A stretch of DNA of 64,000 bases from Cacajao melanocephalus (GCA_963573385.1 CAUYLG010076831.1:1-64000), one strand, 5' to 3'. Counted from the first letter of the stretch, positions 24,880 through 38,847 are shown. Notes: generated from the sequence alone by a model not told the origin. Numbers and translations: made by a program.

Positions 24880-25200
24880 AATGGGAAAAAAATAGAGAAC
24901 TATGGGAAACAGTCTAGAGTCAAACAATTGGGAATTATTTAAATAAATGGTGTCATTTCTACAAAAAAATACTGAGATACCATCAACTGTATTGTAAAAG
25001 AATGTTTAATGATGTGAAAAAAAGTCTTAAGAGAGCACATTTCAAATACAATGTAGACTATTAACCCAGGAAAAAGACAGAGTGACCACAAATGCTGGCA
25101 GCTGCTGTGGTACATGAGGCCAATTTTTATTTTCTTCCTTTTATTTACTTATAATGTCTCAAATTTCTATCACAAACATGTATTTCTCTTGTAACAAAAA
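24880..25200 (+). mobile_element. Old L1M 3' UTR fragment
   Basis: GGGAATTATTTAAATAAATGGTG, CAACTGTATTGTAAAAGAATGTTTAATGATGTG and a later TTTTATTTTCTTCCTTTTATTTACTTATAATG are typical of the ends of old L1M/L1ME elements. Probably continues the piece at 23880. Confidence 0.5.
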
Positions 25201-25244
25201 AAAAGCAGCTGTATGCATATTTTTGTAAACTGGGTGAGATTTAT

Positions 25245-26039
25245 TGAGATGGAGCAGAGGCCCCCCATTTTAGAGGCCTATGCGCCCCCCAAGTATGAAA
25301 ATAAAGGAAAATCTTGAGTTCCTGGAAAGGGGAATTCCGGGTACCTAGCTAGCTAGCTGTGAGAAGTAAATGAACAACTTGGTAAGCAACAAGGTAATTA
25401 GTAGCCTAAAACAATAGCAAAGGAAGTTGGAGTCAGGAGACATTTGGTGTCACTATCAAAACTAAAGGTAACATCTGAACATATGTCTCTGAGTTGTTTT
25501 ACAGAAACCCAGACTCCCAACAAACAGATCCAAGTAGACCCCAGCTAAGAGGGAGCTGAGGTGAACTCTGACCACCATTTCATGTACTAAATTTCTTCCT
25601 GAGGGATCTGGAGGGAGTCATACCCATGAGCCAAAGCTAACCTTTTTTTCTGCTGACCCCAAATTTTTAAATAGAGCCTGTCTTCCTTAACCAGTGGCAA
25701 ATCAGAAAAGCTTTGAATCTACCTATGACCTGTAAGTCGCTGCTTCAAGATATCCCATCCTTTTAGGGCAAAACCAGTGTGTAACCTCATGTATTGATTT
25801 CCGATTTGGCCGGTAACTTCTGCTTCCTAAAATTTACCTCTGCCTTTAAAAATCCTTACTTGCAAGCTATGGGGGCGGTCAGGATGTCAGCATTATCAGC
25901 CTGGTCCTCCTTGCTTGACACCCTGCAAACCAGCAGCTTCCTTTCTATTTCTATCACTGCAAAACCTCAGTGTAGATGTCTGGTCTTACTGTGCTGGGTG
26001 AGCAGACCCCAGCTGTCTTATAACTTGATACCCAGAACA
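25245..26039 (+). mobile_element. ERV1-like LTR, copy 1
   Basis: TGAGATGGAGCAGAGGC at the start, then GGTAAGCAACAAGGTAAT, AAACCCAGACTCCCAACAAACAG, TTCTTCCTGAGGGATCTGGAGG, AAATCAGAAAAGCTTTGAATC, CTGCTTCAAGATATCCCATCC and CTCCTTGCTTGACACCCTGC. The order is collinear with copy 2 at 29563-31116. The poly(A) hexamer expected after CCTGCA is destroyed. No clear TSD. Confidence 0.75.
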
Positions 26040-26429
26040 CAGGCTCAAAGGTAGAAGAAAAACAGTAAGTAGACTTAGGCAAGGTTTCATCGTCCAGAAA
26101 TTGCTATTTGGATCCAGCTGCATCCCATCACGGTCCCATCACCCTCCAGGAGTCGGAGCACCCTACTCTGCACCCCGAACAGAATCGCAATGGGAAGCAC
26201 AGAAAAACTTTACACAATAGAGGTAGCTCATTGTCCTCAACAGGAGGCAATCTGAGTTCCTACTGGAATCTGTCAAAGGCCGACAATTGACTCTGGGGAA
26301 CAACTTGGCACTCTCTAGTAGACTGAAGGCGCGCTTCCAAGTTTACACCCTAAAGAAACATGTGCTTAAGGACTTGTGCATTAGAATGTTTATTCACTTC
26401 GGGGCCTTTTTATTGAATTTTTTTTTTTT
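26040..26429. other. Gene-free interval between the two LTR copies
   Basis: If the flanking LTRs are one provirus this would be its 5' leader/gag side, but I see no primer-binding site or Gag-like frame. GGGGAACAACTTGGCAC and AAAGAAACATGTGCTTAAGG recall old L1M ORF2-end sequence. Confidence 0.4.
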
Positions 26430-26694
26430 TGCTATGGAAAAATCTAAACATATATAAAAGTTAGCAGTTATATAAACGTACATAAAAGTTAACATTCCTG
26501 TCACTCTGTTTCAATAACAATCAATTCATAGCAATATCATTTCACCTAAACCCCACTCACTCATCACCATACTGGTATTATTACAAACCACATCCCAGAC
26601 ATTCTATCATCTCATTCATAAGTATATACCGAATATACACATATTCAAAATTCTCAGATATGTATATATATCTCAAAAATAAAGAATCTTCTAA
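26430..26694. mobile_element. Probable L1ME-like fragment
   Basis: AAAAATCTAAACATATATAAAAGTTAGCAG, CTCATCACCATACTGG and CCACATCCCAGACATTCTATCATCTCATTCATAAGTATAT resemble old L1 3' sequence. Orientation not assigned. Confidence 0.4.
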
Positions 26695-26710
26695 AAAATA
26701 ACCAAAAATA

Positions 26711-27020
26711 GGCCAGGTGTTGTGGCTCACGCCAGTCATCTCAGCACTTTGGGAGGTCGAGGCAGGCAGATCACCTGAGGTCAGGAGTTTGAGACCAGCC
26801 TGGCCAACTTGGTGAAACCCCATCTCTACTAAAAATACAAAAATGAGCCAGGCGTGGTGGTGTGCACCTATAATCCCAGCTACTCAGGAGGCTGAGGCAG
26901 GAGAATCACTTGAACCTGGGAAGCAAAGTTGCAGTGAGCTAAGATAACACCACTGCACTACAGCTTGGGCGATAGAGCAAGACTCCGCCTCAAAAAATAA
27001 AATAAAATAAAATAAACAAC
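26711..27020 (+). mobile_element. AluS-like SINE
   Basis: GGCCAGGTGTTGTGGCTCACG to GACTCCGCCTC and an (AAAAT)n tail. A TSD of about 15 bp (AAAATAACCAAAATA-type) lies on both sides, ending at 26710 and starting at 27021. Together with the reverse Alu at 27201 it forms an inverted pair 180 bp apart. Confidence 0.95.
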
Positions 27021-27054
27021 AAAAATAACCAAAATATTAATAGTCATAAAATAA

Positions 27055-27494
<440 letters not shown>

Positions 27495-27529
27495 TAATAA
27501 TATTTTTTAATGTTATATTTTTTAGATAT

Positions 27530-28309
<780 letters not shown>

Positions 28310-28340
<31 letters not shown>
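28310..28340 (+). repeat. (CA)n microsatellite, about 15 units
   Basis: An uninterrupted CA run. Long enough to be length-polymorphic and to adopt Z-DNA. Confidence 0.97.
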
Positions 28341-28344
<4 letters not shown>

Positions 28345-28749
28345 AAAAAGTTGCTCCAAAAACAATACTTATCTCTACTACATGCAGCACTCTGAAGTCT
28401 TCTATTCTAGTTCACTTGTTTAAAAATGCCAGTCAGGATTCAATAAACTGGTTTCCTGACCCTGTATGACCCACAGTGTGCAAAACACTGGACCACGTGA
28501 TGATTAGTCCCTCTTCAAATTCTCACACTCTAAAAAGCTTAAGTTGGTTTAATCTATTCAATAGGAAGTACAGCTGATTACAAACAGCAGTGGCAAAAAA
28601 GGGGCTTCTCCTGTATTTCTATTGCAGAAGATATCGGGGACTGCTGTCTTGCACTGGGATCCTTTTCCAGATCTCTAAATGGTGGAGGGCCACGGGACTG
28701 AGTACTCTCTCTGCACCCAAGCCCAGGGGATATCATTCAGTTCCTAGAT
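28341..28749. other. Gene-free interval
   Basis: No supported coding or repeat feature. Confidence 0.45.
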
Positions 28750-28897
28750 TTTATAAACCATTTATTTCCTGGTGACTCTCAAATTTGTATTTCCAGCCCT
28801 CACCTTTTCCCTGAACTCCAGATTCTGACATCCAGCTGTCTACATAACATCTCTACCAGGATATCTATCACTGCTCTTAAACCTTTACTCTATAGTC
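28750..28897 (+). mobile_element. L2 LINE, first part
   Basis: GGTGACTCTCAAATTTGTATTTCCAGCCC, TCCCTGAACTCCAGATTCTGACATCCAGC and TACATAACATCTCTACCAGGATATCTA follow the L2 consensus in sense. The element is split by the Alu at 28898 and resumes after it. Confidence 0.7.
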
Positions 28898-29182
28898 TTT
28901 TTTTTTTTTTTTTGTCACCAGGCTGGAGTGCAGTGCAGTGGAGCATTCTCGGCTCACTACAACCTCTGCCTCCTGGGTTCAAGCGATTCTCCTGCCTCAA
29001 CCTTCTAAGTAGCTGGAATTACAAGTGCACGCCACCATGCCCAGCTAATTTTTGTATTTTTAGTAAGTAGAGACAAGGTTTCACCATGTTGGCCAGGATG
29101 GTCTCAATCTCCTGCTCTCACGATCTGCCTGCCTTGGCCTCCCCAAGTGTTGGGATTACAGGCATGAGCCACCACACCAGCC
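28898..29182 (-). mobile_element. Alu inside L2, with deletion next to the tail
   Basis: The T tract runs straight into GTCACCAGGCTGGAG. About 18-20 bases (GAGACGGAGTCTCGCTCT region) are missing. A small AGTGCAGTGCAGTGG duplication and an AGTAAGTAGAGAC insertion are also present. Flanks TACTCTATAGTCT and TACTCTGTATTCT form a decayed TSD. Confidence 0.93.
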
Positions 29183-29400
29183 GCATACTCTGTATTCTAT
29201 GCAGAGTAATAAGGAAGCTGTTGCTGATCCTCAGGCACAGACTAAAAGCCCTGCAGTCATTCTTGACTTCTCTCTTTCTCTTACACCCCACATTCAACTC
29301 GTCAGCAAATCCTCCCCCTCTATACCTTCCAGGCATATTCCAGAACTGGCCACTACTAGCCATTTCCTACCATCCACTGCAATCACTTTGGCCCACTCAT
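29183..29400 (+). mobile_element. L2 LINE, second part
   Basis: AGCCCTGCAGTCATTCTTGACTTCTC, TTACACCCCACATTCAACTCGTCAGCAAATCC, CCACTGCAATCACTTTGGCC continue the L2 in sense. The 117-codon ORF here (29086-29439) spans Alu and L2 and is not L2 protein along its length. Confidence 0.7.
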
Positions 29401-29562
29401 CAATTCACTTTACCTCGAATGTATTCCTTTCACACCTAGAATGTTTTTCTGCCCTTCAGACTTTGTCTCGTATCACTCACACCTCCAGAACAGAGGCACA
29501 TGACTCTGCTTTCTAGCAAAATAAGAAGAAAGGCCTGTTCCAGGTAGAATTCCCCAGGAAAT

Positions 29563-30075
<513 letters not shown>

Positions 30076-30403
30076 AGATAACATTTTAACATATGTCTCC
30101 AAGTTGTTATTCAGAAACCCAGACCCCTACCAAACAGATCTGCAGGGAAACGGACCTCAGCTAAGGGGAAACGGACCTCAGCTAAGGGGAAACTGAGGCC
30201 TGAATCCTGACCACCTTTGTTCTATATTTCTTCCTGAGGGGCCTAGAGGAAGTCACGCCCACAGGCCAGAGCTTACATTCTTTTCTGCTGTCCCCAAATG
30301 TTTAAATAGATTCTCTCTTTCTTAACTAATTCCAAATCAGAAAAGCTTTGAATCTACGCTGACTTTTAAGCCCCTGCTTCAAGATATCCTGCCGTTTTAA
30401 TCT
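30076..30403 (+). mobile_element. ERV1-like LTR, copy 2, segment b
   Basis: AACATATGTCTCCAAGTTGTTATTCAGAAACCCAGACCCC, TTCTTCCTGAGGGGCCTAGAGG, AAATCAGAAAAGCTTTGAATC, CTTCAAGATATCCTGCCG. Collinear with copy 1, apart from a private 21-bp tandem duplication at 30145-30198. Confidence 0.75.
30145..30198 (+). repeat. 21-bp tandem duplication, about 2.5 copies
   Basis: GGGAAACGGACCTCAGCTAAG is present twice without mismatch (30145-30165 and 30166-30186), followed by a partial GGGAAACTGAGG. Copy 1 of the LTR has a single CAGCTAAGAGGGAGCTGAGG at this place, so the duplication arose in copy 2. Confidence 0.95.
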
Positions 30404-30848
30404 TTATTTATAAAAAAAAAAAAAAAAAAAAAAAAACTTTAGCCAGATTAAATTTAAAGTAGTTGAATTGAGCAATGAATGATTAACAAATTGGGCAGCC
30501 TTCAGAATCACAGCAGATTCACAGAGACTTCAGTGCAGCCATGTGGTGGAAGATTTATAGACAAAAAAAGGGAACTGACGTACAAAAGTTGGATGTGAGG
30601 TACAGAACAGCTGGATTGGTTACAGCTCAGCATTTGCCTTATTTGAACACAGTTTGAACATTCAGCAGTGTGAGTGGTCCAAGTACTGCTGCTGGGATTG
30701 GCCAAGACTCAGCTATTGGTACAGACACATACTCCTAAGTTAGCTTTTCAATTTTGTCCGCCTATTAAGCTAGGTTGCAGGTTGTCCACAAGGACCCAAA
30801 TACAGAAGTATGGAGTCCTTCTCCAGCCATATTTAGTTCACTTTAACA
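30404..30848 (-). mobile_element. MER4-like ERV1 LTR inserted antisense in LTR copy 2
   Basis: Read on the minus strand: TGTTAAAGTGAACTAAATATGG, GTAACCAATCCAGCTG, GTCTATAAATCTTCC (TATA at 30553-30559), CACATGGCTGCACTGAAGTC, CATTCATTGCTCAATTC and TTTAAATTTAATCTGGCTAAAG, then a long T tract. It separates segments b and c of LTR copy 2. The terminal A/T run is 25 nt (30412-30436). Confidence 0.65.
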
Positions 30849-31116
30849 GGCTAAACCCAATGTGTAACCTCCATGCATTGATTTACAATTTTGTCTGTAA
30901 CTTCTGCTTTCCTGATATTTACCCCTGCCTTTAAAACCCTTACCTGCAAGCCATCAGGGAAGCTGGAAATGAATCATAAGCTGCCTCCTCCTTGCTTGGT
31001 GCCATGCAGACAAATGCCTTCCTTCCTACCACTGCAAAACCTCGGTGTGGATATCTGGTCCTACTCTACCAGGTGAGTGGACCCCAGTTTGGTTCTATAA
31101 CACGATCACCCTAACA
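30849..31116 (+). mobile_element. ERV1-like LTR, copy 2, segment c
   Basis: CTAAACCCAATGTGTAACCTCCATGCATTGATTTAC, GTAACTTCTGCTTTCCTG, CTCCTCCTTGCTTGGTGCC, CACTGCAAAACCTCGGTGTGGATATCTGGTCC and a closing CTAACA complete the LTR seen in copy 1. Confidence 0.75.
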
Positions 31117-31769
31117 GGTCAAGGTACACCCTGCTCCCTCCCCGTCCAAGGCATCGCCTCTGAATTTGTCAGATGCCAGGAGCCACACTTACTTGTATCA
31201 GTTTTCTCCCGTGTCTTTTGGGCTGTTGAGTCATTCATCAATCTTCATCTTTTGTCTTTCAAAGATACCTCATAATTCCTGGACCACTGATGGGACTCCT
31301 TCTTGCCTCCTTTTCCAGTAGAAGTATGGATTTTTTCATACATGTACATCCTTTGTGCCATTGCTAGAAATATTGCAAAAGAGACAAATGTGTATGTTTA
31401 ACCCGATATCTAGATCATGTCCTGCTCACATCTCCAGCCTCCGCACTCATCATTCTCCACTTTGAGCTGAAGTGAGTCAAACAGACTCCATCTTAAATGT
31501 GAGCCTGACCAACCCCATCTTAGCCTCACCCTCCCAGCCAGTTCCCCCTTTGAGTGCACAGCTGGGTCACGCTGTACCCAGAACCTTGTAACCATTGGAA
31601 CCACATTCTGCTTAGCAAGTCCCCCGGCCATTGTGATTACCCCCCTTAGTAACCAGCAATTGTGAGAGCCGTTTTCCTCTTGGTAACCAGCTCCCCCTTC
31701 TAACTTGCTTGTTCTGCTTCTGTAAAATTTCACTTCAGCTAGGCTCCCCTCCCCTCCCTAAAAAATGGG

Positions 31770-31777
31770 TATAAAAG
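31770..31777 (+). promoter_or_regulatory. Intact LTR TATA box
   Basis: TATAAAAG, 72 bp upstream of an intact AATAAA. This spacing is that of a functional U3/R layout, with a predicted start near 31795-31805. Confidence 0.55.
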
Positions 31778-31841
31778 ACCTTAACTCCCCTCCATCAGGG
31801 ACGAGAGGTTTTTGAGCATGAGCTGACTCTCGGTCGCCAGC

Positions 31842-31847
31842 AATAAA
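31842..31847 (+). terminator. LTR poly(A) signal
   Basis: AATAAA in the R region of the solo LTR. Could also terminate read-through transcripts entering from the left. Confidence 0.5.
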
Positions 31848-31900
31848 GGACAACTCAGAGTGTGGCACTTTCCTTCTAACTGGTTCAGGTATAACAGAGC

Positions 31901-33037
31901 TCCACACTGCAAGCACATTGCACTCCTTGCAGCTACCAAAATGGCAGAAACCCTCTCTTTTCATCTTTGTTCTTTATACTTTTGTTCTTCACACTTTTCC
32001 TCAACACAAAGTATTTTTCCTTGTACCACCACTGTCCAAAAAGCATAGTTTCTTCACCTGGTTAATTTGACCTTTAGGTCTCAGTTAAGATGTTATTTCC
32101 TCTGAGAAGCTTTCTTTGATCTCCTTTCCCCAAGACTGAGCTAGGCATCCCTCCCACTTACCTCTGGTTAAGTACTGACTTTGGTAATCATCCATTGTTT
32201 AGATGTAAGCCAAGGTTCTCATTTTACACGTGCCTCAGGGAAAGAAATTAATTCTGGAAAGGTAAGATGACCCAGCCAATTAGTAACAGACCTGGACCCA
32301 AATATAAGTTTCCTTTTTTCTAATTCATTCTTATCTACAGCGATTGAACCAGGCATTAATACAGTATTGTACTTCTTGAACTTCTGTGTCTAATTATCTG
32401 GCTTTTCTCCTCTTATCTTCCTATCAGATTGTCTGTTCTAACAGGACTGCTTTCAGGGAGTCTATTATATTCCCAGACCTCTCCGTATTTTCCTCTATTC
32501 TATTGGTTGCTGCTCATCTCCTGTTGGCTTAGAAATCAGATAGTGCCTTGTTTAGGCAGTAAAAGTAAATAAGGACCCAAAGATCTGATATCAAAGGGCT
32601 TGGCTTTTAGTGCATCTGTTTTATGCCATCTAATCTCAGAGCCACAGAGAATGTTTCTAGGTATTGCTTTCTATTAGGTTATGAAGTAGATACTAAATTC
32701 ATAGATTAGCGAGTTGAGTCTGGGAGAAGGGCTGTGTTATGTCTTCTCCCCTTCTTCTCTGTTTTGGACCTCTGAGAAATTTAAAAACAATACCCGTCCC
32801 TGTCATACAGGATATACACTGTGTTGCTTCAAGACCTTGAAATATTGTGCCACTCAGTGTCACATTAATGCTCTGAAAACAAATAAAACAAATGTATCGT
32901 GGTGTATTATATTTGTCTTGTTAACATATTATAGACCAGAATAAAATGTAAAGATAGAAAGACTGATATTGGGCAAAATATCATCCATATGCTACCAATA
33001 AAATACAACCAAATAGGTGGGATCAAAAATATTACAC
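31901..33037. other. Gene-free interval with a possible MIR fragment
   Basis: About 32200-32310 contains TTCTCATTTTACACGTGCCTCAGGGAAAG..GACCCAGCCAATTAGTAACAGACCTGG, a probable antisense MIR. The rest is unassigned. Confidence 0.45.
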
Positions 33038-33229
33038 ACATCCAACATAAATATACACAATAACATACACACATCCAACATAAATACACACAATGACACA
33101 CACACATCCAACATAAATATACACAATAACACACACACATCCAACATAAATATACACAATAACATACACACATTCAACATAAATATACACAATAAAATAC
33201 ACACATTCAACATAAATATACACAATAAC
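33038..33229 (+). repeat. 33-bp minisatellite, 5.8 copies
   Basis: The unit begins ACATCCAACATAAATATACA and closes with CAATAAC-type plus ATACAC. Copies start at 33038, 33071, 33104, 33137, 33170 and 33203, all exactly 33 bp apart, with 1-4 substitutions between copies. Because 33 is a multiple of 3, long frames stay open on both strands (11-residue periodic peptides). These are composition artefacts. Confidence 0.97.
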
Positions 33230-33333
33230 AGGGCTTCTTTACTTTCAGTAGCTCATCTTATCTTTATCAGAGTTCCCACTCCACACAGCAGGGGTGGCTG
33301 AGGTGGGAATTTAATCAGTTTAGAGTATCTTAG

Positions 33334-33648
<315 letters not shown>

Positions 33649-33692
33649 TAATCTCTTTAAATCATTCATTTCTCTTTTGGGTAAATGCTCAG

Positions 33693-34099
33693 TGTCACGG
33701 TTTGAATGTGTCCCTCAAAGTTCATGTGTTGGAAACATAATCCCCAATGCAATAGCGTTGAGAGGTGGGATCTTTAAGAGTTGATTAGGTCATGAGGGCT
33801 CTGACCTCATGAATCATTAATAGATTAAGGTCATTATTATGGGAGTAGGTTAGTCATTGCCAGAGTAGGTTTGTTGTAAAAGCTAATTCTGCCTTCTCTT
33901 ATCTCTTACTCTTACATGTGCTTTCTTGCCCTTCTGCCTTCTTCCATGGGATGATGTAGCACAAAGGACCCCATCAGATGCCCACACCATGCTCTTGGAG
34001 TTCTCAGCCTCCAGAACTGTGAGCTAAATAAACTGCTATTGTTTATAAATTACGAAGTCTACGGTGGTCTATTACAGCAGCAGAAAATGGACGAAGACA
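33693..34099 (+). mobile_element. MSTA-like MaLR solo LTR with CTCAG TSD
   Basis: TGTCACGGTTTGAATGTGTC, GTTGGAAACATAATCCCCAATGC, GGTCATGAGGGCTCTGACC, CAGCCTCCAGAACTGTGAG, TTTATAAATTACGAAG, ending AATGGACGAAGACA. The 407-bp LTR is flanked by CTCAG at 33688-33692 and 34100-34104, the 5-bp MaLR TSD. No internal region. Confidence 0.93.
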
Positions 34100-34104
34100 C
34101 TCAG

Positions 34105-34839
34105 ACTTTTAGATTTCCTCCATTTCCCTCAGATCCTCCCCAGGATGGTAACTGAGAATATATAGCCACATGGCAGTGGGTAAAGAGGCCTCAGATTCTT
34201 ACATGCAGATCTGAGTCCTTAGGTCTGGGTGGCATGTAGCTGAGCTCATCTGGCCCCTGAGTACCTAGCTAGAATCTGCTGAGTTGTAGCTGGCTTGTGA
34301 CTTCTGGGTTTAAGAGAACTGATGCTTCTGACTGGTAGTCCTAACCTGTGCTAAAGAACCTTCTCAGTTATTCCTGCTCCACCACACAGCCCTATTATCT
34401 TTTTGCTTCTCCTCAGGACACATGACGGCTTCTTGGTGCTTTCATACCACACAAGAGAAGAGAAGTCTGGACTTACTAACTCAGGCCCTGTCTCTACCTA
34501 ACCACAGCAGGTCACCTCTTCCATGCCACCTCCTATGGATGAGAGGGGACATATCAATTCTCTGAGATTTTTGCAATCTCTCTGGGTATCCTTTGGGATG
34601 CTATTTAGTGATGTCTTTTTCTCTGGGACATCCCCAAACTTTTCAGGAGCTTCCATTAATATAGTCTCCCAATCTCTATCCCCTTCTGCTACCATCACCC
34701 CAAGACTGGTGAGAGCTCTGGCCCTTATGACTCAGACTTTCAACATGTTCTTCCTTTTCTGCTTATTTAAGAGCTTTAATTTCCTTCACTATTATGTGCT
34801 ACATTCTTTACACCTTACCCACCTTCCCTCCTCCAACCT
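34105..34839. other. Gene-free interval
   Basis: The 122-codon frame at 34523-34891 runs into the adjacent Alu tail and has no domain. No repeat named. Confidence 0.45.
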
Positions 34840-34848
34840 CTGGCTTAC

Positions 34849-35148
34849 TTTTTTTTTTTTTTTTGAGACAGCGTCTCATTCTGTTGCCTAGGCTGGAGTA
34901 CAGTGGCGCAATCTTAGCTCACTGCAACCTTCACGTCCCAAGCTCGAGCAATTCTCATGCCTCAGCCACCTGAGTAGCTGGGACCACAGGCATTCACCAC
35001 CACATCCAGCTGATTTTTGTATTTTTGGTAGAGACAGGGTTTTGCCATGTTTGCCAAACTGGTCTCGAATTCCTGGCCTTAAGTGATCTGCCTGCCTCAG
35101 CCTCCCAAAGTGCTGAGATTACAGGCGTGACCCACACTGCGCCTAGCC
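34849..35148 (-). mobile_element. AluJ/S-like SINE
   Basis: GAGACAGCGTCTCATTCTG to CACTGCGCCTAGCC, full length in reverse. Flanks CTGGCTTAC and TTGGCTTAG are a likely decayed TSD. Confidence 0.95.
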
Positions 35149-35369
35149 TTGGCTTAGCTTTTTAATGATGCGCAGGGCACAGGAGGTTTATCAATAATAC
35201 AGATACTTATCTGGATATCTGTCAAAAATATTTATGCTCTACTACACTACTACTGCTATCATTCCCACACCTGTTCATTTTCATCGTAGATCAGATTTGT
35301 GACACGTGTGTGATGACCAGGTTTCTATTCTACCTGAGGAATTTCTTTTCCTGTAGAGCTTTCTTTTGA

Positions 35370-36689
<1,320 letters not shown>

Positions 36690-36900
36690 TTAATGTTCCA
36701 AGTACTATTCTAAGCACTTTGTAAATATCTAGTCACTTAATCATTGTAAGCACCCAAGAGGTAGGTTCCATCACTATTCCCATCTTACCTATGATGAAAC
36801 TGAGGCACAGGTCAATTATATAACTTACCCAAAGTCACATAGCTAATACATGGTGGGGTTGGGATTCAAATTCATGCAATCTGTGTTCTTAACCACTAAA
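36690..36900 (-). mobile_element. MIR SINE, antisense
   Basis: CAAGTACTATTCTAAGCACTTTGTAAATATC, AAGAGGTAGGTTCCATCAC, GATGAAACTGAGGCACAGG, CCCAAAGTCACATAGCTAATACATGG, TTCTTAACCACTAAATTG. A near-complete reversed MIR. Confidence 0.85.
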
Positions 36901-37067
36901 TTGTTTATTGACTTGATTACAACAGTCCTCTAGATTTGATCTATGGTGGAAGATGATTTGGCATGGGTCTCTCATGTATCTGCACATCTTTGAGCAGAGG
37001 CATGACTCCCTTTGTTCCTATTATTTCAAGAATGTTTGAAAAGTGAAGAACTTTTAGAAGATAGACA

Positions 37068-37388
37068 TATTGTCTCCTGCTGGACCAGAGGGTGGACATA
37101 CTTACTGCCCATTATAAAAGATTCAGACTCCCTGAGTTCAGGGTTGCTCTCCTGTAATGTAATTTACAAGTGACATGTGGTCTCCTTTGTATCACTCTGT
37201 GGGAACTGGGGCTCAGGGAACTGGCTCAACTGCTGATACTCTGACTAATACTATAGCTGTAAATGGCAAAGTCCTTTGTCTCTGATCCAAGAGTCTCCTG
37301 TCTTCTGCCAGCAGCCATAAAACTATAGTAGGTGAACTTGTTAGCTTGCAAGTAGTGTAAAATTGCAGACCCTTCACAGTTCTTGACA
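37068..37388 (+). mobile_element. ERVL-type LTR, copy B (LTR16-like)
   Basis: CTGCTGGACCAGAGGGTGG, ATTATAAAAGATTCAG, CTCAGGGTTGCTCTCCTGTAATG, AAGTCCTTTGTCTCTGATCC, TCTTCTGCCAGCAGCCATAAAAC, AACTTGTTAGCTTGC, ending TCTTGACA. Collinear with copy A at 18265-18599. No TSD fixed. Confidence 0.65.
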
Positions 37389-38183
<795 letters not shown>

Positions 38184-38335
38184 TTTAATGGGAATGTTCA
38201 CATGTAAGATATTGTATCCAACCTGAGTGTATAAAAGAATCTCCTAAAGATTAAAATGGAGGACTTAGTTTTTACTCCAGCAGTTTGCTTACGTCTGATT
38301 TTGGGGTCTCCCCAGAAGCAGAGCCTAAGAATACG

Positions 38336-38726
38336 TGTCTTAGACTATTTTGTGCTCCTATTAACACAATGTCACAGCCTGGATAATTTATAATAAAAGT
38401 TATCACCCTCCCAATTCTGTCACAACTGCAGAAGTTTATTTAGCTATAGTTCTGGAAGCTGGGAAGTCCAAGATCAATGGGACCACATCTGGAAAGGGCC
38501 TTTATGCTGTGTCATGCCATGGCAGAAAGTGGTAAGGTGAGAGAGAGAGAGAGAGAGAGATATCAAACTCACCGCCTCAAGCCCTTTTATAATCAGCATT
38601 AATCCACTCATGAGGATACAGCCCTTTTAACCTAAATACTCCCATTAGGCCACACCTCCTGACATTGTTGCATTGGAATTAAGTTTCCAAGACATGCTTT
38701 TTAGGGGACACATTCAAACTACAGCA
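38336..38726 (-). mobile_element. MLT1D-like MaLR LTR, antisense
   Basis: TGTCTTAGACTATTTTGTGCTCC, CCTGGATAATTTATAA, AGTTCTGGAAGCTGGGAAGTCCAAGATCAA, CTCATGAGGATACAGCCC, CCCATTAGGCCACACCTCC, ending TTCAAACTACAGCA. ATACG before and ATAAG after may be a decayed 5-bp TSD. Confidence 0.8.
38539..38560 (+). repeat. (GA)11 microsatellite
   Basis: A clean GA run that expanded inside the MLT1D LTR. Confidence 0.95.
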
Positions 38727-38847
38727 TAAGGATTCAGATAAAATAGCTTAATCCTACTGGGAAAACCCTAGGAACCAGTGTAGTGTACATACCTCCTAGT
38801 ACTTGTATACTAATTCTTGTCAGCCTTTGGTTGAAGGCTGTTAATTC

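Larger units (their letters stand above)
31468..31896 (+). mobile_element. Solo ERV1-type LTR, TG..CA, with GAGC TSD
   Basis: A 429-bp element starting TGAAGTGAGTCAAACAGACTCC and ending GTATAACA, bounded by GAGC at 31464-31467 and 31897-31900. A 4-bp TSD is typical of gammaretrovirus-like ERVs. It carries a TATA box (31770-31777) and AATAAA (31842-31847). No internal sequence adjoins it, so it is a solo LTR from LTR-LTR recombination. Family not named. Confidence 0.85.

Noticed and set aside
33038..33229. CRISPR-like array
   Set aside because: Units are contiguous tandem copies without unique spacers, and the genome is mammalian.
33017..33301. Repetitive ORFs over the 33-bp array on both strands
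   Set aside because: The 33-bp unit is a multiple of three without stops, so frames stay open automatically.
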